A DNA stretch of 38,365 nt from Methanobacterium sp. Maddingley MBC34 (GTDB lineage Archaea; Methanobacteriota; Methanobacteria; Methanobacteriales; Methanobacteriaceae): contig AMGN01000046.1 in the NCBI GenBank assembly GCA_000309865.1, forward strand, positions 1 to 38,365. The letters run 5' to 3'. Shown here one piece after another: positions 20,094-27,184 of this stretch (positions within the stretch are counted from its first letter, which is position 1; the number at the start of each line of letters is the position of its first letter). The notes below the pieces were generated by a model that was not told the origin of the DNA, did no database searches, and saw only the letters and a list, made by a program, of their open reading frames with translations. A program made the position numbers and the translations under genes.

Positions 20094-20386
20094 ATTAGGG
20101 AGGAGATATTAATTGACTTGAATATTTATGGTAGATTGCATATTATTTATTGAGGAATACCCCGTTGTCTATTATGCAGAGTATTATTTTTTGTCAGCTA
20201 GGACCTTAACCGAGTTTATCCTGTTAACTATGTTTTCATGGCCAGGAGACTGTAAGTAGAAGTTAGTGATTGTGATTTGCCGTGTTAATAACTATGCCTA
20301 GCTATCTTTTTTTACTTAAAATAACGATTTGAAATGTTTTGTAACCGGCCATAAACCATTAACTTTGCAGCCTCCATAAATAAAAA

Positions 20387-20398
20387 GTTATATATATT
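20387..20398 (+). promoter_or_regulatory. TATA box upstream of the secreted cyclase-fold gene
   Basis: GTTATATATATT follows an A-rich block. With an archaeal spacing of about 25 bases, transcription would begin near 20420, some 200 bases before the start codon. Confidence 0.5.
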
Positions 20399-20464
20399 TT
20401 TAACATCAAAATAATAGTAAGTAAATACAATCTTACATCCAAGCAATATTATCTTTGGTCATTG

Positions 20465-20514
20465 TCCAATTCCCACAACATATAATAATCCTGGGGAGGG
20501 GGGTGGGAATTGGA
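20465..20514 (+). promoter_or_regulatory. Twelve-bp hairpin in the leader of the secreted cyclase-fold gene
   Basis: TCCAATTCCCAC (20465-20476) is perfectly complementary to GTGGGAATTGGA (20503-20514). The 26-base loop includes a G-rich GGGGAGGGGG end. It lies between the predicted promoter and the ribosome binding site, so it would form in the mRNA leader. Confidence 0.6.
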
Positions 20515-20627
20515 ACATTTAGTGCATTAATTTTTTAGCAAGTGAAGTTTTTTTATCGCCTTCTCCATCAATCATTTTCGAAGATTGTCGTTATGATCTT
20601 TTATAAATTGTAAAAGGAGGTGAAAAT

Positions 20628-22283
20628 GTGGAAAAACAAACTAAAAACTTGTTAATAGCAACTATTTTTATTGTAATTGCAGTCATTGCAATTTCTCCCG
20701 TTCAAGCAGCAACAGATCAAGAAATAGAAGAATCCACAACAAACGGGACAGAATGGTTAGCTGAACAACAGAATCCAGACGGTTCATGGGGGAGTAATAA
20801 CCAGATAGGTTCTACTGATTTTGCGGTATTAAAACTGGAAACACATGCCACTGAGAATGGTCAATCTCCTTTTGATCCTAATTACCAGTACTCCGACGAA
20901 GTTCAAAATGGATTGGATTATCTATTCTTACAAGCTAAAGAAGTAGATATTGCAGTTCAACCTGCTGGAAATCCTGACAGCAATGGGGATGGAAAAGGAG
21001 TATACTTTGGTTCCAGTACTACTGATTACAGCGTAATATACCAGACTGGTGTGGCCCTAGCTGCCATTGTCGCAGGGGAAGCACCAGATAGGGTGGTAAA
21101 CGTTCCGGGAAGTCCAGTTAATGGACAGACCTACAAAAATGTGGCTCAAAACGTAGTTGACTTCTTGGCCTGGGCCCAGACTGACAGCGGAACTAAAGAA
21201 GGAGGATGGTATTATATACCAAACACAAGTAGTTCTGATAACTCAGTTTCCGGATATGCCGTCTTAGGATTATTGTATGCCGTCAGCCCAGTCCACGGTT
21301 ACTCCTGTACTGTTCCTGACTTCGTGAAAACAGAACTTAACAAATGGGCAGATTACATCCAGTCCGATACCACCGGTGGTTCTGGTTACAGCTCTCCTGG
21401 TGATTCCTATGCTAATGTGTATAACACAGGTAATCTGATAGTGGAGTTCGCATTCTTGGGGGATGTGTCCACTACCGCCAGAGTCACAGCAGCCATAAAT
21501 TTCCTGGTTACCAATTGGAACGCACCTGGAAGCGGTTACTCAGATATTGGTTGGAAAGAATCTAGTCCTAGTGACATAACCAATTACATAGCCTGTTACA
21601 GCATAATGAAAGCACTGCAAACCTATAATCTGGATACTATTGGAGGTATTGACTGGTTCCAGGACTTCGCCAACGCTATTATTGCTGAACAAAACGCAGA
21701 CGGCTCCTGGCCACAATCTAAATGGGCTACAAACACGGAACTGTCTACTTGTTGGGCGTTACTAACCTTAGAAAAGGCAGCGCCACCCTCAAAAGTAGCA
21801 GATATCGCAGTAACAAAAACAGTGAGCAACAGCCAACCAGTGGTAGGAAACCCTATACAATATATCCTGACAGTCAATAACAAAGGTCCAGATCAAGCTA
21901 CTGATGTAGTGGCGACAGAGAACCTTTCACCTAATCTACAATTCGTCTCAGCCATTCCCAGCAAAGGTAGCTACGATCAAAGCACTGGCATCTGGACTAT
22001 TGGAACCATGGACAATGGTGAATCAGTTACATTAACCATTAATGCCATTGTCATGGCTGCCGGAGCTATAGTTAACGAAGCAAACGCCACTGCAGCAGAG
22101 TTCGACCCAGACCTATCTAACAACCGGGTCAATCAGACCATTATAGCACAGGCCGCACCAGAACCAGTTGTCGAAGCAGCAGGCACCATTGGAATGCAAA
22201 CCACTGGGATACCACTAGCAGGAATAGCACTAGCTATCTTAATGGTAACTGCCGGCTTAATCCTACCCAAAAGAAAACAATAA
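20628..22283 (+). CDS. Secreted terpenoid-cyclase-fold protein with DUF11 domain and C-terminal anchor
   Basis: 551 aa. A signal peptide occupies residues 1-27, with cleavage likely after PVQA. Residues about 30-385 carry squalene-cyclase/prenyltransferase-type alpha-toroid repeats: WLAEQQNPDGSWG, GWKESSPSDITNYIACYS and AEQNADGSWPQ. No DxDD protonation motif of true cyclases is seen, so a binding role is likelier than cyclisation. A DUF11 beta-sandwich (about 392-512, starting DIAVTKTVSN) follows, then MQTTGIP, a hydrophobic helix and a PKRKQ tail, which looks like a C-terminal anchoring or sorting signal. GTG is the start, seven bases after GGAGG. This is an adhesin-like surface protein. A perfect hairpin terminator overlaps the stop. 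Confidence 0.82.
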   Translation: MEKQTKNLLIATIFIVIAVIAISPVQAATDQEIEESTTNGTEWLAEQQNPDGSWGSNNQIGSTDFAVLKLETHATENGQSPFDPNYQYSDEVQNGLDYLFLQAKEVDIAVQPAGNPDSNGDGKGVYFGSSTTDYSVIYQTGVALAAIVAGEAPDRVVNVPGSPVNGQTYKNVAQNVVDFLAWAQTDSGTKEGGWYYIPNTSSSDNSVSGYAVLGLLYAVSPVHGYSCTVPDFVKTELNKWADYIQSDTTGGSGYSSPGDSYANVYNTGNLIVEFAFLGDVSTTARVTAAINFLVTNWNAPGSGYSDIGWKESSPSDITNYIACYSIMKALQTYNLDTIGGIDWFQDFANAIIAEQNADGSWPQSKWATNTELSTCWALLTLEKAAPPSKVADIAVTKTVSNSQPVVGNPIQYILTVNNKGPDQATDVVATENLSPNLQFVSAIPSKGSYDQSTGIWTIGTMDNGESVTLTINAIVMAAGAIVNEANATAAEFDPDLSNNRVNQTIIAQAAPEPVVEAAGTIGMQTTGIPLAGIALAILMVTAGLILPKRKQ

Positions 22284-22304
22284 AGAGAGTTAATACTCTC
22301 TTTT
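22282..22304 (+). terminator. Perfect 9-bp hairpin terminator overlapping the stop codon
   Basis: AAAGAGAGT (22282-22290) pairs fully with ACTCTCTTT (22295-22303) around a TAAT loop, followed by TCCCC and later T-runs. The left arm begins inside the TAA stop. Confidence 0.7.
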
Positions 22305-22595
22305 CCCCACTTTTTTTATTTTTCTTTTACACTATAATCAAAATTATGTTATTCAAACTTGTTTTAGAAACATTTGCACACATTGAAGTCAATGGTTTAT
22401 TTATTTTTAAATTAAACTAATTTTTTTTAATATATTTTAAGTTTTCTAATTAATCTCTCTGGAAATATAAAATAACGTTTTTATGAAAGTTCAGTGGTGA
22501 TATTAACTATATAACTAATTTAAAAAATTAAAGCCAATAAAAGGTATGATGAAGAATAATATTGGATATAGGGGCATAAAAAAAAGAAAAATAAT
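22305..22595. other. AT-rich convergent intergenic region
   Basis: Lies between the secreted protein and the TIR-like gene, which converge. Several T-runs on either strand could terminate both. No gene seen. Confidence 0.5.
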
Positions 22596-22991
22596 TTATT
22601 CTTCGTTTAAGGACTCCTGGATCGTCTCTACAATACACACCCTATTCCAGCCCACAACCCCACTGGCAATCTTTTCCAGCTCCCCTGGTACTTCTTCCAT
22701 GCCATAGGGGCGAATGAGAACTATTGGTTTTTCCATTTTTTGAGCTATCTTAACTTGGGTTTCTATTAAATCATGGTACCTGGAGTAAAGGCCGGTGAGT
22801 ATAATTACAATATCTACTGGTTCAATTTGTTCCATTAATTGGTCAGGGCTGTTTTCTCCAGGCACGCCGTGGTCTTCCCATTCAAAGTCACGAGCTTCAA
22901 TAAGTCTCTGGATAAAGGTAAGATACTCTTCATCACCTTCTCCATTATGGCTGATAAACAGATCATAAACTTTCAAATCTTCTTCAAACAT
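22596..22991 (-). CDS. Stand-alone TIR-like (MTH538-type) domain protein
   Basis: 131 aa, one domain. YDLFISHNGEGDEEY (from residue 9) is the first strand and BB-loop region of a TIR-like fold; IVIILTGLYSRY and PIVLIRPYG are later strands. A conserved acidic residue is placed in HDLIETQVKIAQ, the position of the catalytic Glu in NAD-cleaving TIR proteins. It belongs with the MTH538 TIR-like class first described from Methanothermobacter, the class to which Thoeris ThsB also relates. No ThsA, SIR2 or other effector gene is adjacent, so it is not a recognisable Thoeris operon. A strong AGGGGGGAT ribosome binding site precedes the ATG. Role (signalling, NAD metabolism or defence) unknown. Confidence 0.82.
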   Translation of the reverse strand: MFEEDLKVYDLFISHNGEGDEEYLTFIQRLIEARDFEWEDHGVPGENSPDQLMEQIEPVDIVIILTGLYSRYHDLIETQVKIAQKMEKPIVLIRPYGMEEVPGELEKIASGVVGWNRVCIVETIQESLNEE

Positions 22992-23183
22992 TTTATCCCC
23001 CCTGTTGTTATTAATTGGTTAAAATATGGTTATAAATCATTTTTGCTTTATTAAATCCATTTAACTTTATTTAATATAGTTTTAATAAATTTCCATGGTA
23101 AGTATCTACCTATTTATAATATCAGACATAAATATAATAAATAATCAGGCACTGATAATTTTCAAATCTATCCGGGGGGTTTA

Positions 23184-24092
23184 ATGAAAAAAAGGCCATC
23201 ATTACGTCCAAAGAAAAAATCCAGGCCGAATAGTCGAAAAATCCTGATGGTTAATAAGAAATTATTGGTGATAGGTGCACTACTTATTTTATTTTTGTGT
23301 GGATTTATTATAACTAAAAATGATTCACAAACTCAGAACACGCTACCTGTCAATGGATCAGAGGTTAAGAGTTCTTCTAATTATAAAATAATCGTTATAG
23401 ACAACTCTACTGGGGGTGATGTGTCCAATAACACTATATTGGCACAGAACACCAACAAAACACCGGTAATATCTGAACTTTACGAAGCAGCTAAAAAAGG
23501 TACTCCCATGATTATATTTGGTGATGGTGGTCAACCTAGGGTCATGCTGGTTGCCGGGGTTCATGGTGCAGAATTACCCTCCCAGATCGCTTTAACCAAT
23601 CTTATCAACCATCTCAATGGAAAACAAATAAACGGAACTATATACATCATCCCCTTTGCTATTCCCAATAACACTGCAACCTGCACACGTTTGAACAATG
23701 GCACTGATCCAGACAGGGTGGCTCATAATCCTGGAACTCCCTTAAATAATATCATTAACACTTCCATAAATAGTAATGTGACAATGTTGGTTGATTTTCA
23801 TTGTGCACAACCCAATGATATTCCTGGTAAAAATTGCATTATCTACGATACTAAAAATCCTAAAAGTCTGGACTTAGCTCGTTATATTAATAATAAAACT
23901 GGATCTCCTTTAGTGGAGGTTGGACCCTACCCTGGTGTTCTTTCCACAGTAAGCAACCGTAATGGAATCACATCAGTGGTGTGTGAAGTTTTATCAGCAC
24001 ACAATAGCACAGATCCGGGGAGTGTTGAACTTTCATACCGGTACATGTTGGCCTTTTTAGAGTATTCCCGTGTTTACAATAACACGGCTTAA
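23184..24092 (+). CDS. Membrane-anchored succinylglutamate desuccinylase/aspartoacylase-like protein
   Basis: 302 aa. A very basic N-terminus (residues 1-30) and one transmembrane helix (about 31-53) are followed by an external domain. The zinc-hydrolase motifs are HGAE (His127, Glu130) in VAGVHGAELPS, His206 in VDFHCAQ, and Glu268 in VVCEVLSAHN, in the order found in M14-type and aspartoacylase enzymes. Several N-x-T/S sequons suggest a glycosylated surface location. GGGGGGT precedes the ATG. It shares this layout with the protein at 17882-18739, apart from that protein's zinc ribbon. Substrate unknown; cell-wall peptide or acyl-amino-acid cleavage is an inference. Confidence 0.8.
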   Translation: MKKRPSLRPKKKSRPNSRKILMVNKKLLVIGALLILFLCGFIITKNDSQTQNTLPVNGSEVKSSSNYKIIVIDNSTGGDVSNNTILAQNTNKTPVISELYEAAKKGTPMIIFGDGGQPRVMLVAGVHGAELPSQIALTNLINHLNGKQINGTIYIIPFAIPNNTATCTRLNNGTDPDRVAHNPGTPLNNIINTSINSNVTMLVDFHCAQPNDIPGKNCIIYDTKNPKSLDLARYINNKTGSPLVEVGPYPGVLSTVSNRNGITSVVCEVLSAHNSTDPGSVELSYRYMLAFLEYSRVYNNTA

Positions 24093-24189
24093 AAAATCCA
24101 TTAATTAGTTAAATAATCCAATTTTGAGCCCTTTGAAATTTATAACAATTTATTATCAGTTTATTAATTAAAAAAACATTGATCTAATT

Positions 24190-24241
24190 AGATTAATAAT
24201 AAATGAATTTATTAATAATAAATGAATTTATTAATAATAGA
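24190..24241 (+). repeat. AT-only tandem repeat between convergent genes
   Basis: TTAATAATAAATGAATTTA repeats about two and a half times immediately beyond the end of a minus-strand gene. Each unit is nearly palindromic. Slippage of AT-rich sequence is the likely origin. Confidence 0.5.
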
Positions 24242-24243
24242 TT

Positions 24244-24459
24244 TTAATCTCCTTTTAACTCAACAGTCAGTTGTTTCTTTTTATCTTCATCATTAAGCCA
24301 GATTTTAACTTCCTTCCAGACCAAGTTACATTTATCTTCTGGTTTCATTCCTACCACTTTTCGAATGGCATAGTCCACTTTTTTACGCTCCTTCCTGTCT
24401 TCTGGATGTAAATCTGCTTTATTTAGAACATCTTTCATATGTCTTAGATAACAGCTCAT
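24244..24459 (-). CDS. Small charged hypothetical protein
   Basis: 71 aa. It begins MSCYLRHMKDVLNKAD and is rich in Lys, Asp and Glu, with predicted helices and no membrane segment. It has the look of a small conserved methanogen protein, but no domain is recognised. No strong ribosome binding site is evident before the ATG. It is convergent with the M14-like gene and divergent from the amidohydrolase gene. Confidence 0.6.
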   Translation of the reverse strand: MSCYLRHMKDVLNKADLHPEDRKERKKVDYAIRKVVGMKPEDKCNLVWKEVKIWLNDEDKKKQLTVELKGD

Positions 24460-24740
24460 AATAAAATTACTCCCTTAACATTTTTTTATCTTTAATACTA
24501 CATCAATTATCTAAAATTCATTACTTCATGTATAATATATGGTAATACTCTTAATAGTTTTAATGGAAAGAAAATAATAACGTCCATCCAATGGAAAGTA
24601 AATAAAAGATTAGGTCAATATTAAATTATAATATCCAATATTCTCAGTTATAATTAATATCCATGTTTCAGGCAGTATAAATCCTCTAATCAATTTATAA
24701 ACTTTAATCGGTTATAATATTTCAATTTTTGTCCTTAAGT
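24460..24740. other. AT-rich divergent intergenic region
   Basis: About 280 bases, nearly 80% A+T by eye. No gene. The right end leads into the TATA box of the amidohydrolase gene. Confidence 0.5.
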
Positions 24741-24749
24741 GTTTAAATA
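24741..24749 (+). promoter_or_regulatory. TATA box implying a leaderless amidohydrolase transcript
   Basis: GTTTAAATA is centred about 29 bases before the ATG at 24774, so transcription should begin close to the start codon. A weak GGATGG is present but probably too near the 5' end to matter. Confidence 0.5.
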
Positions 24750-24773
24750 AAAAAAATTAATGGATGGCAATAT

Positions 24774-25601
24774 ATGAAAGGCAATTTCCAAGTGGCACTG
24801 TGCCAGATGAAAGTAGTGGAAGATAAGAGTGAGAACATTGCCCATGCACGGTCCATGATCAGTGAAGCTGCCTCAAAAGCAGATCTGGTGATATTACCTG
24901 AAATGTGGAATTGCCCCTACCAAACCTTGCTTTTCCCAGAGTATGCGGAAGAAATGGAAAACAGTCCCACCTTAGAGGCTATTTCTCTGGCTGCAAAAAA
25001 GAATGCTGTTTATATTGTGGCTGGTTCCATCCCTGAAAAGCATGATGGGGATATCTACAATTCCAGCTTCATCTTCAACTCCCAGGGTGAGATAATTGGA
25101 GTTCACCGTAAAGTTCACCTTTTTGACATTGATGTACCAGGACAAATCAGTTTCAAGGAATCAGAAACTCTTACTGCGGGTAATAAGATTACAGTAGTGG
25201 ACACACCACTGTGTAAACTAGGATTATGTATTTGTTACGATATGCGTTTTAGTGAACTTTTGCGGCTTATGGCGTTGGAAGGAGCTGAGTTAATTGTTGT
25301 ACCCGGTGCTTTCAACCTCACCACTGGACCTGCACACTGGAAACCATTAATCCAGGTTAGGGCTGTGGATAACCAGGTGTTCATGGCTGCTGCATCACCT
25401 GCCCGGGATCCTGATGCTACCTATGTTGCTTACGGTCATTCTATGGTTGCTGATCCCTGGGGAACAGTCTTGAAAGAGGCAGGAACTGCTGAAGAAATAT
25501 TATATTGTAATATTGACTTAGAAATGATCCCAAAAATTCGCCAGGAACTTCCTCTTCTTCTTAACCGACGAACTGACCTGTATCAACTAAAGAAAAAGTA
25601 G
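24774..25601 (+). CDS. Carbon-nitrogen hydrolase (nitrilase superfamily, omega-amidase-like)
   Basis: 275 aa cytosolic amidohydrolase, full length for the Nit2 branch. The catalytic triad is Glu43 in VILPEMWNCPY, Lys113 in GVHRKVHLFD and Cys154 in LCICYDMRF. The sequence LFDIDVPG after the lysine and PGAFNLTTGPAHW later are characteristic of omega-amidase/Nit2 enzymes, which hydrolyse alpha-keto-glutaramate or -succinamate, or repair deaminated glutathione in other organisms. In a methanogen the keto-amide role is more plausible, but substrate assignment is inference. It has its own promoter and no obvious operon partner. Confidence 0.92.
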   Translation: MKGNFQVALCQMKVVEDKSENIAHARSMISEAASKADLVILPEMWNCPYQTLLFPEYAEEMENSPTLEAISLAAKKNAVYIVAGSIPEKHDGDIYNSSFIFNSQGEIIGVHRKVHLFDIDVPGQISFKESETLTAGNKITVVDTPLCKLGLCICYDMRFSELLRLMALEGAELIVVPGAFNLTTGPAHWKPLIQVRAVDNQVFMAAASPARDPDATYVAYGHSMVADPWGTVLKEAGTAEEILYCNIDLEMIPKIRQELPLLLNRRTDLYQLKKK

Positions 25602-25624
25602 ATTGGTGTTATATTTTCAAATTT

Positions 25625-25720
25625 AACTAATTTATCCTAAATATAAATAAATTAAATAAATTTAAGCAATTTATCCTAAATCTAAACGAATTTAAACAAA
25701 TTAAATTATTTAAAGTAAAT
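25625..25720 (+). repeat. AT-rich direct repeat after the amidohydrolase gene
   Basis: AATTTATCCTAAAT occurs twice about 50 bases apart, embedded in TTAAATAAATTTAA-type sequence. No function is evident. Confidence 0.4.
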
Positions 25721-25827
25721 TTATGGGAATGTTGAAATACAATGGAAATATGTCTTTTAAGGGGGAAATTCATTTTTAATTGTTAAATGCAGTTGTTTGA
25801 GATTAGAATAACATAACGGTGGCAGGC

Positions 25828-26262
25828 ATGATTAAACAATTGGAAGATTATGAAATAACCGAAGTTATGAATTTATGGTTAAAGACCACCATCACTGCTC
25901 ACAGTTTCATACCAGAAAAACACTGGATTGACAAGTATAACATGGTTAAAGATGAGTATATCCCTATTTCCAGAACCTGGATTTTTAAGGAAGATAATTT
26001 GATTAAAGGATTTGTTAGCATTATAAATAATTCATTTATTGGTGCATTATTTGTTTTAGAAGATTATCAAAGGAAGGGTATCGGCAGAGAACTAATAAAT
26101 CACTGTAAATCTTTGTACCAATGTTTAGAAGTGGGAGTTTATATAAAAAACATTAATGCTGTTAATTTCTATAAGCACTGTGGTTTTATGGTTACAAAAG
26201 AGCAAGACAATGAAGATTCAGGAGTTATGGAGTATATAATGTCCTGGAAAAGCCAAGAATGA
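25828..26262 (+). CDS. GNAT-family N-acetyltransferase
   Basis: 144 aa from the ATG at 25828, which follows a GGTGGCAGG block; an in-frame GTG at 25819 overlaps that block and is less likely. The acetyl-CoA binding motif is VLEDYQRKGIGRELINH, with the QRKGIG pyrophosphate loop. VYIKNINAVNFYKHCGF is the conserved C-terminal motif with the tyrosine general acid. The N-terminus (LWLKTTITAHSFIPEKHW) resembles the YjaB/YiiD-like group that acetylates small molecules or peptides. Substrate unknown. It stands alone. Confidence 0.88.
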   Translation: MIKQLEDYEITEVMNLWLKTTITAHSFIPEKHWIDKYNMVKDEYIPISRTWIFKEDNLIKGFVSIINNSFIGALFVLEDYQRKGIGRELINHCKSLYQCLEVGVYIKNINAVNFYKHCGFMVTKEQDNEDSGVMEYIMSWKSQE

Positions 26263-26319
26263 TAAAAAGTTAATTAACTTAAGTTAATGATGAGTTAATT
26301 TAATTAAAATGAATAGTGA

Positions 26320-26416
26320 CTTCATTTAGACTGTAGTTACTTTATTTAGACTGTAGTTACTTTATTTAGGCGTGCAATTGCTTTATTTAGATTGTAGCTC
26401 CATTACTTAACTGTAG
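26320..26416 (+). repeat. Tandem repeat, four to five copies of 20-21 bp
   Basis: The unit CTTTATTTAGACTGTAGTTA occurs from 26320 in two near-exact copies followed by diverged ones (TTTATTTAGG..., TTTATTTAGATTGTAG) and a partial end. It lies between the GNAT and HEAT-repeat genes, which converge. There are no spacers, so it is not a CRISPR array. Confidence 0.7.
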
Positions 26417-26474
26417 AATTTACTTTAACTATTTGAATTAAATAAAAAAAAGGTTTTGATTCAGAATTTTACTT

Positions 26475-27038
26475 CTAAATCTTTTTAAGGGCTTTATTAC
26501 ATGCTTTTTTAAATTCTTTATCTCCAGTTGCAGCTCGACGAGCTTTTTTGATGGGATCAATAGCTCGTTCATCTCCAATATCTCCCAGTGCTTTAACTGC
26601 AGCCACCCTCACACCCCAGTCTTCATCAGTTAACATTCCAATAAGCGGATCTACTGCTGCATCATTACCTATCTCACCCAGTGCCTTGGAGGCGAATTTA
26701 CGCACACTCCAATCATCAGCAGCGAGAGCTTCCACTAAATGGTTAACCACACTATCACTTTTAATATCCTTAAGGGCTAAAGTGGCGTATCTGCGAATGT
26801 TTCCCTCATCGTTTTTCAGTATGGTAACCAGTGGCTCAATGGCAGGTTCACCAATTTTACCCAGTGACTTGGCAGAGGCAAATCTAACTTGAGGATTATC
26901 ATCTTTCAGTGCTTTGATTAATGGTTCAATAACATCAGTATTATCAGTTTCACCCAGTTTTTCTGCAGATTCTTTTCTTTTTTCAGGATCATCATCTGTT
27001 AAATCTTTTAATAATTGTTTATGATCATCAGTTGACAT
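26475..27038 (-). CDS. HEAT-repeat (PBS-lyase type) scaffold protein
   Basis: 187 aa from the chosen ATG, made of about five 31-residue helical repeats with patterns such as DDNPQVRFASAKSLGKIGE and DEDWGVRVAAVKALGDIGD, and a basic C-terminal end (KKARRAATGDKEFKKAC). I place the start at the third in-frame ATG (27038), since AAGAGG lies seven bases before it; the ATG at 27068 would place a palindrome and that site inside the gene. It is cytosolic and probably a protein-binding scaffold, similar in kind to the one at 7561-8286. No enzymatic residues are seen. Confidence 0.86.
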   Translation of the reverse strand: MSTDDHKQLLKDLTDDDPEKRKESAEKLGETDNTDVIEPLIKALKDDNPQVRFASAKSLGKIGEPAIEPLVTILKNDEGNIRRYATLALKDIKSDSVVNHLVEALAADDWSVRKFASKALGEIGNDAAVDPLIGMLTDEDWGVRVAAVKALGDIGDERAIDPIKKARRAATGDKEFKKACNKALKKI

Positions 27039-27052
27039 GTTTATTCCTCTTA

Positions 27053-27068
27053 ATGTTCTCAAGAACAT
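27053..27068 (-). promoter_or_regulatory. Perfect palindromic site before the HEAT-repeat gene
   Basis: ATGTTCT and AGAACAT (7-bp arms) are separated by two bases, 15 bases upstream of the start codon. The symmetry and position suit an operator for a dimeric repressor or a small leader hairpin next to the ribosome binding site. Confidence 0.45.
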
Positions 27069-27184
27069 TTTTTTATTTTACTGTATATTAATTTAACTGG
27101 AAAAATAAGACTTAAATTCAATTAGGGTGGTGAAATAATTTTTAATAAATGAAATAAATTTAAAAATACGTTTAAGAAAATGTT

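Larger units (their letters stand above)
20094..20627. other. Long intergenic region with a structured leader for the secreted cyclase-fold protein
   Basis: The left 290 bases show no gene or strong signal. The right part contains a TATA box (20387-20398), a 12-bp inverted repeat (20465-20514), and a GGAGG ribosome binding site (20616-20620) before the GTG start. The predicted leader is about 200 bases, long for this organism. Confidence 0.55.

Noticed and set aside
20628..21800. Functional squalene cyclase for hopanoid or sterol synthesis
   Set aside because: The protein is exported, lacks the DxDD motif and is fused to DUF11, so only the fold is shared.
22596..24092. Thoeris defence operon
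   Set aside because: Only the TIR-like protein is present; the neighbours are divergent or convergent and no ThsA-like effector is visible.
26320..26416. CRISPR array
   Set aside because: Units are adjacent with no spacers and diverge quickly; no cas genes are present. The same holds for the repeats at 33245-33301 and 15011-15099.
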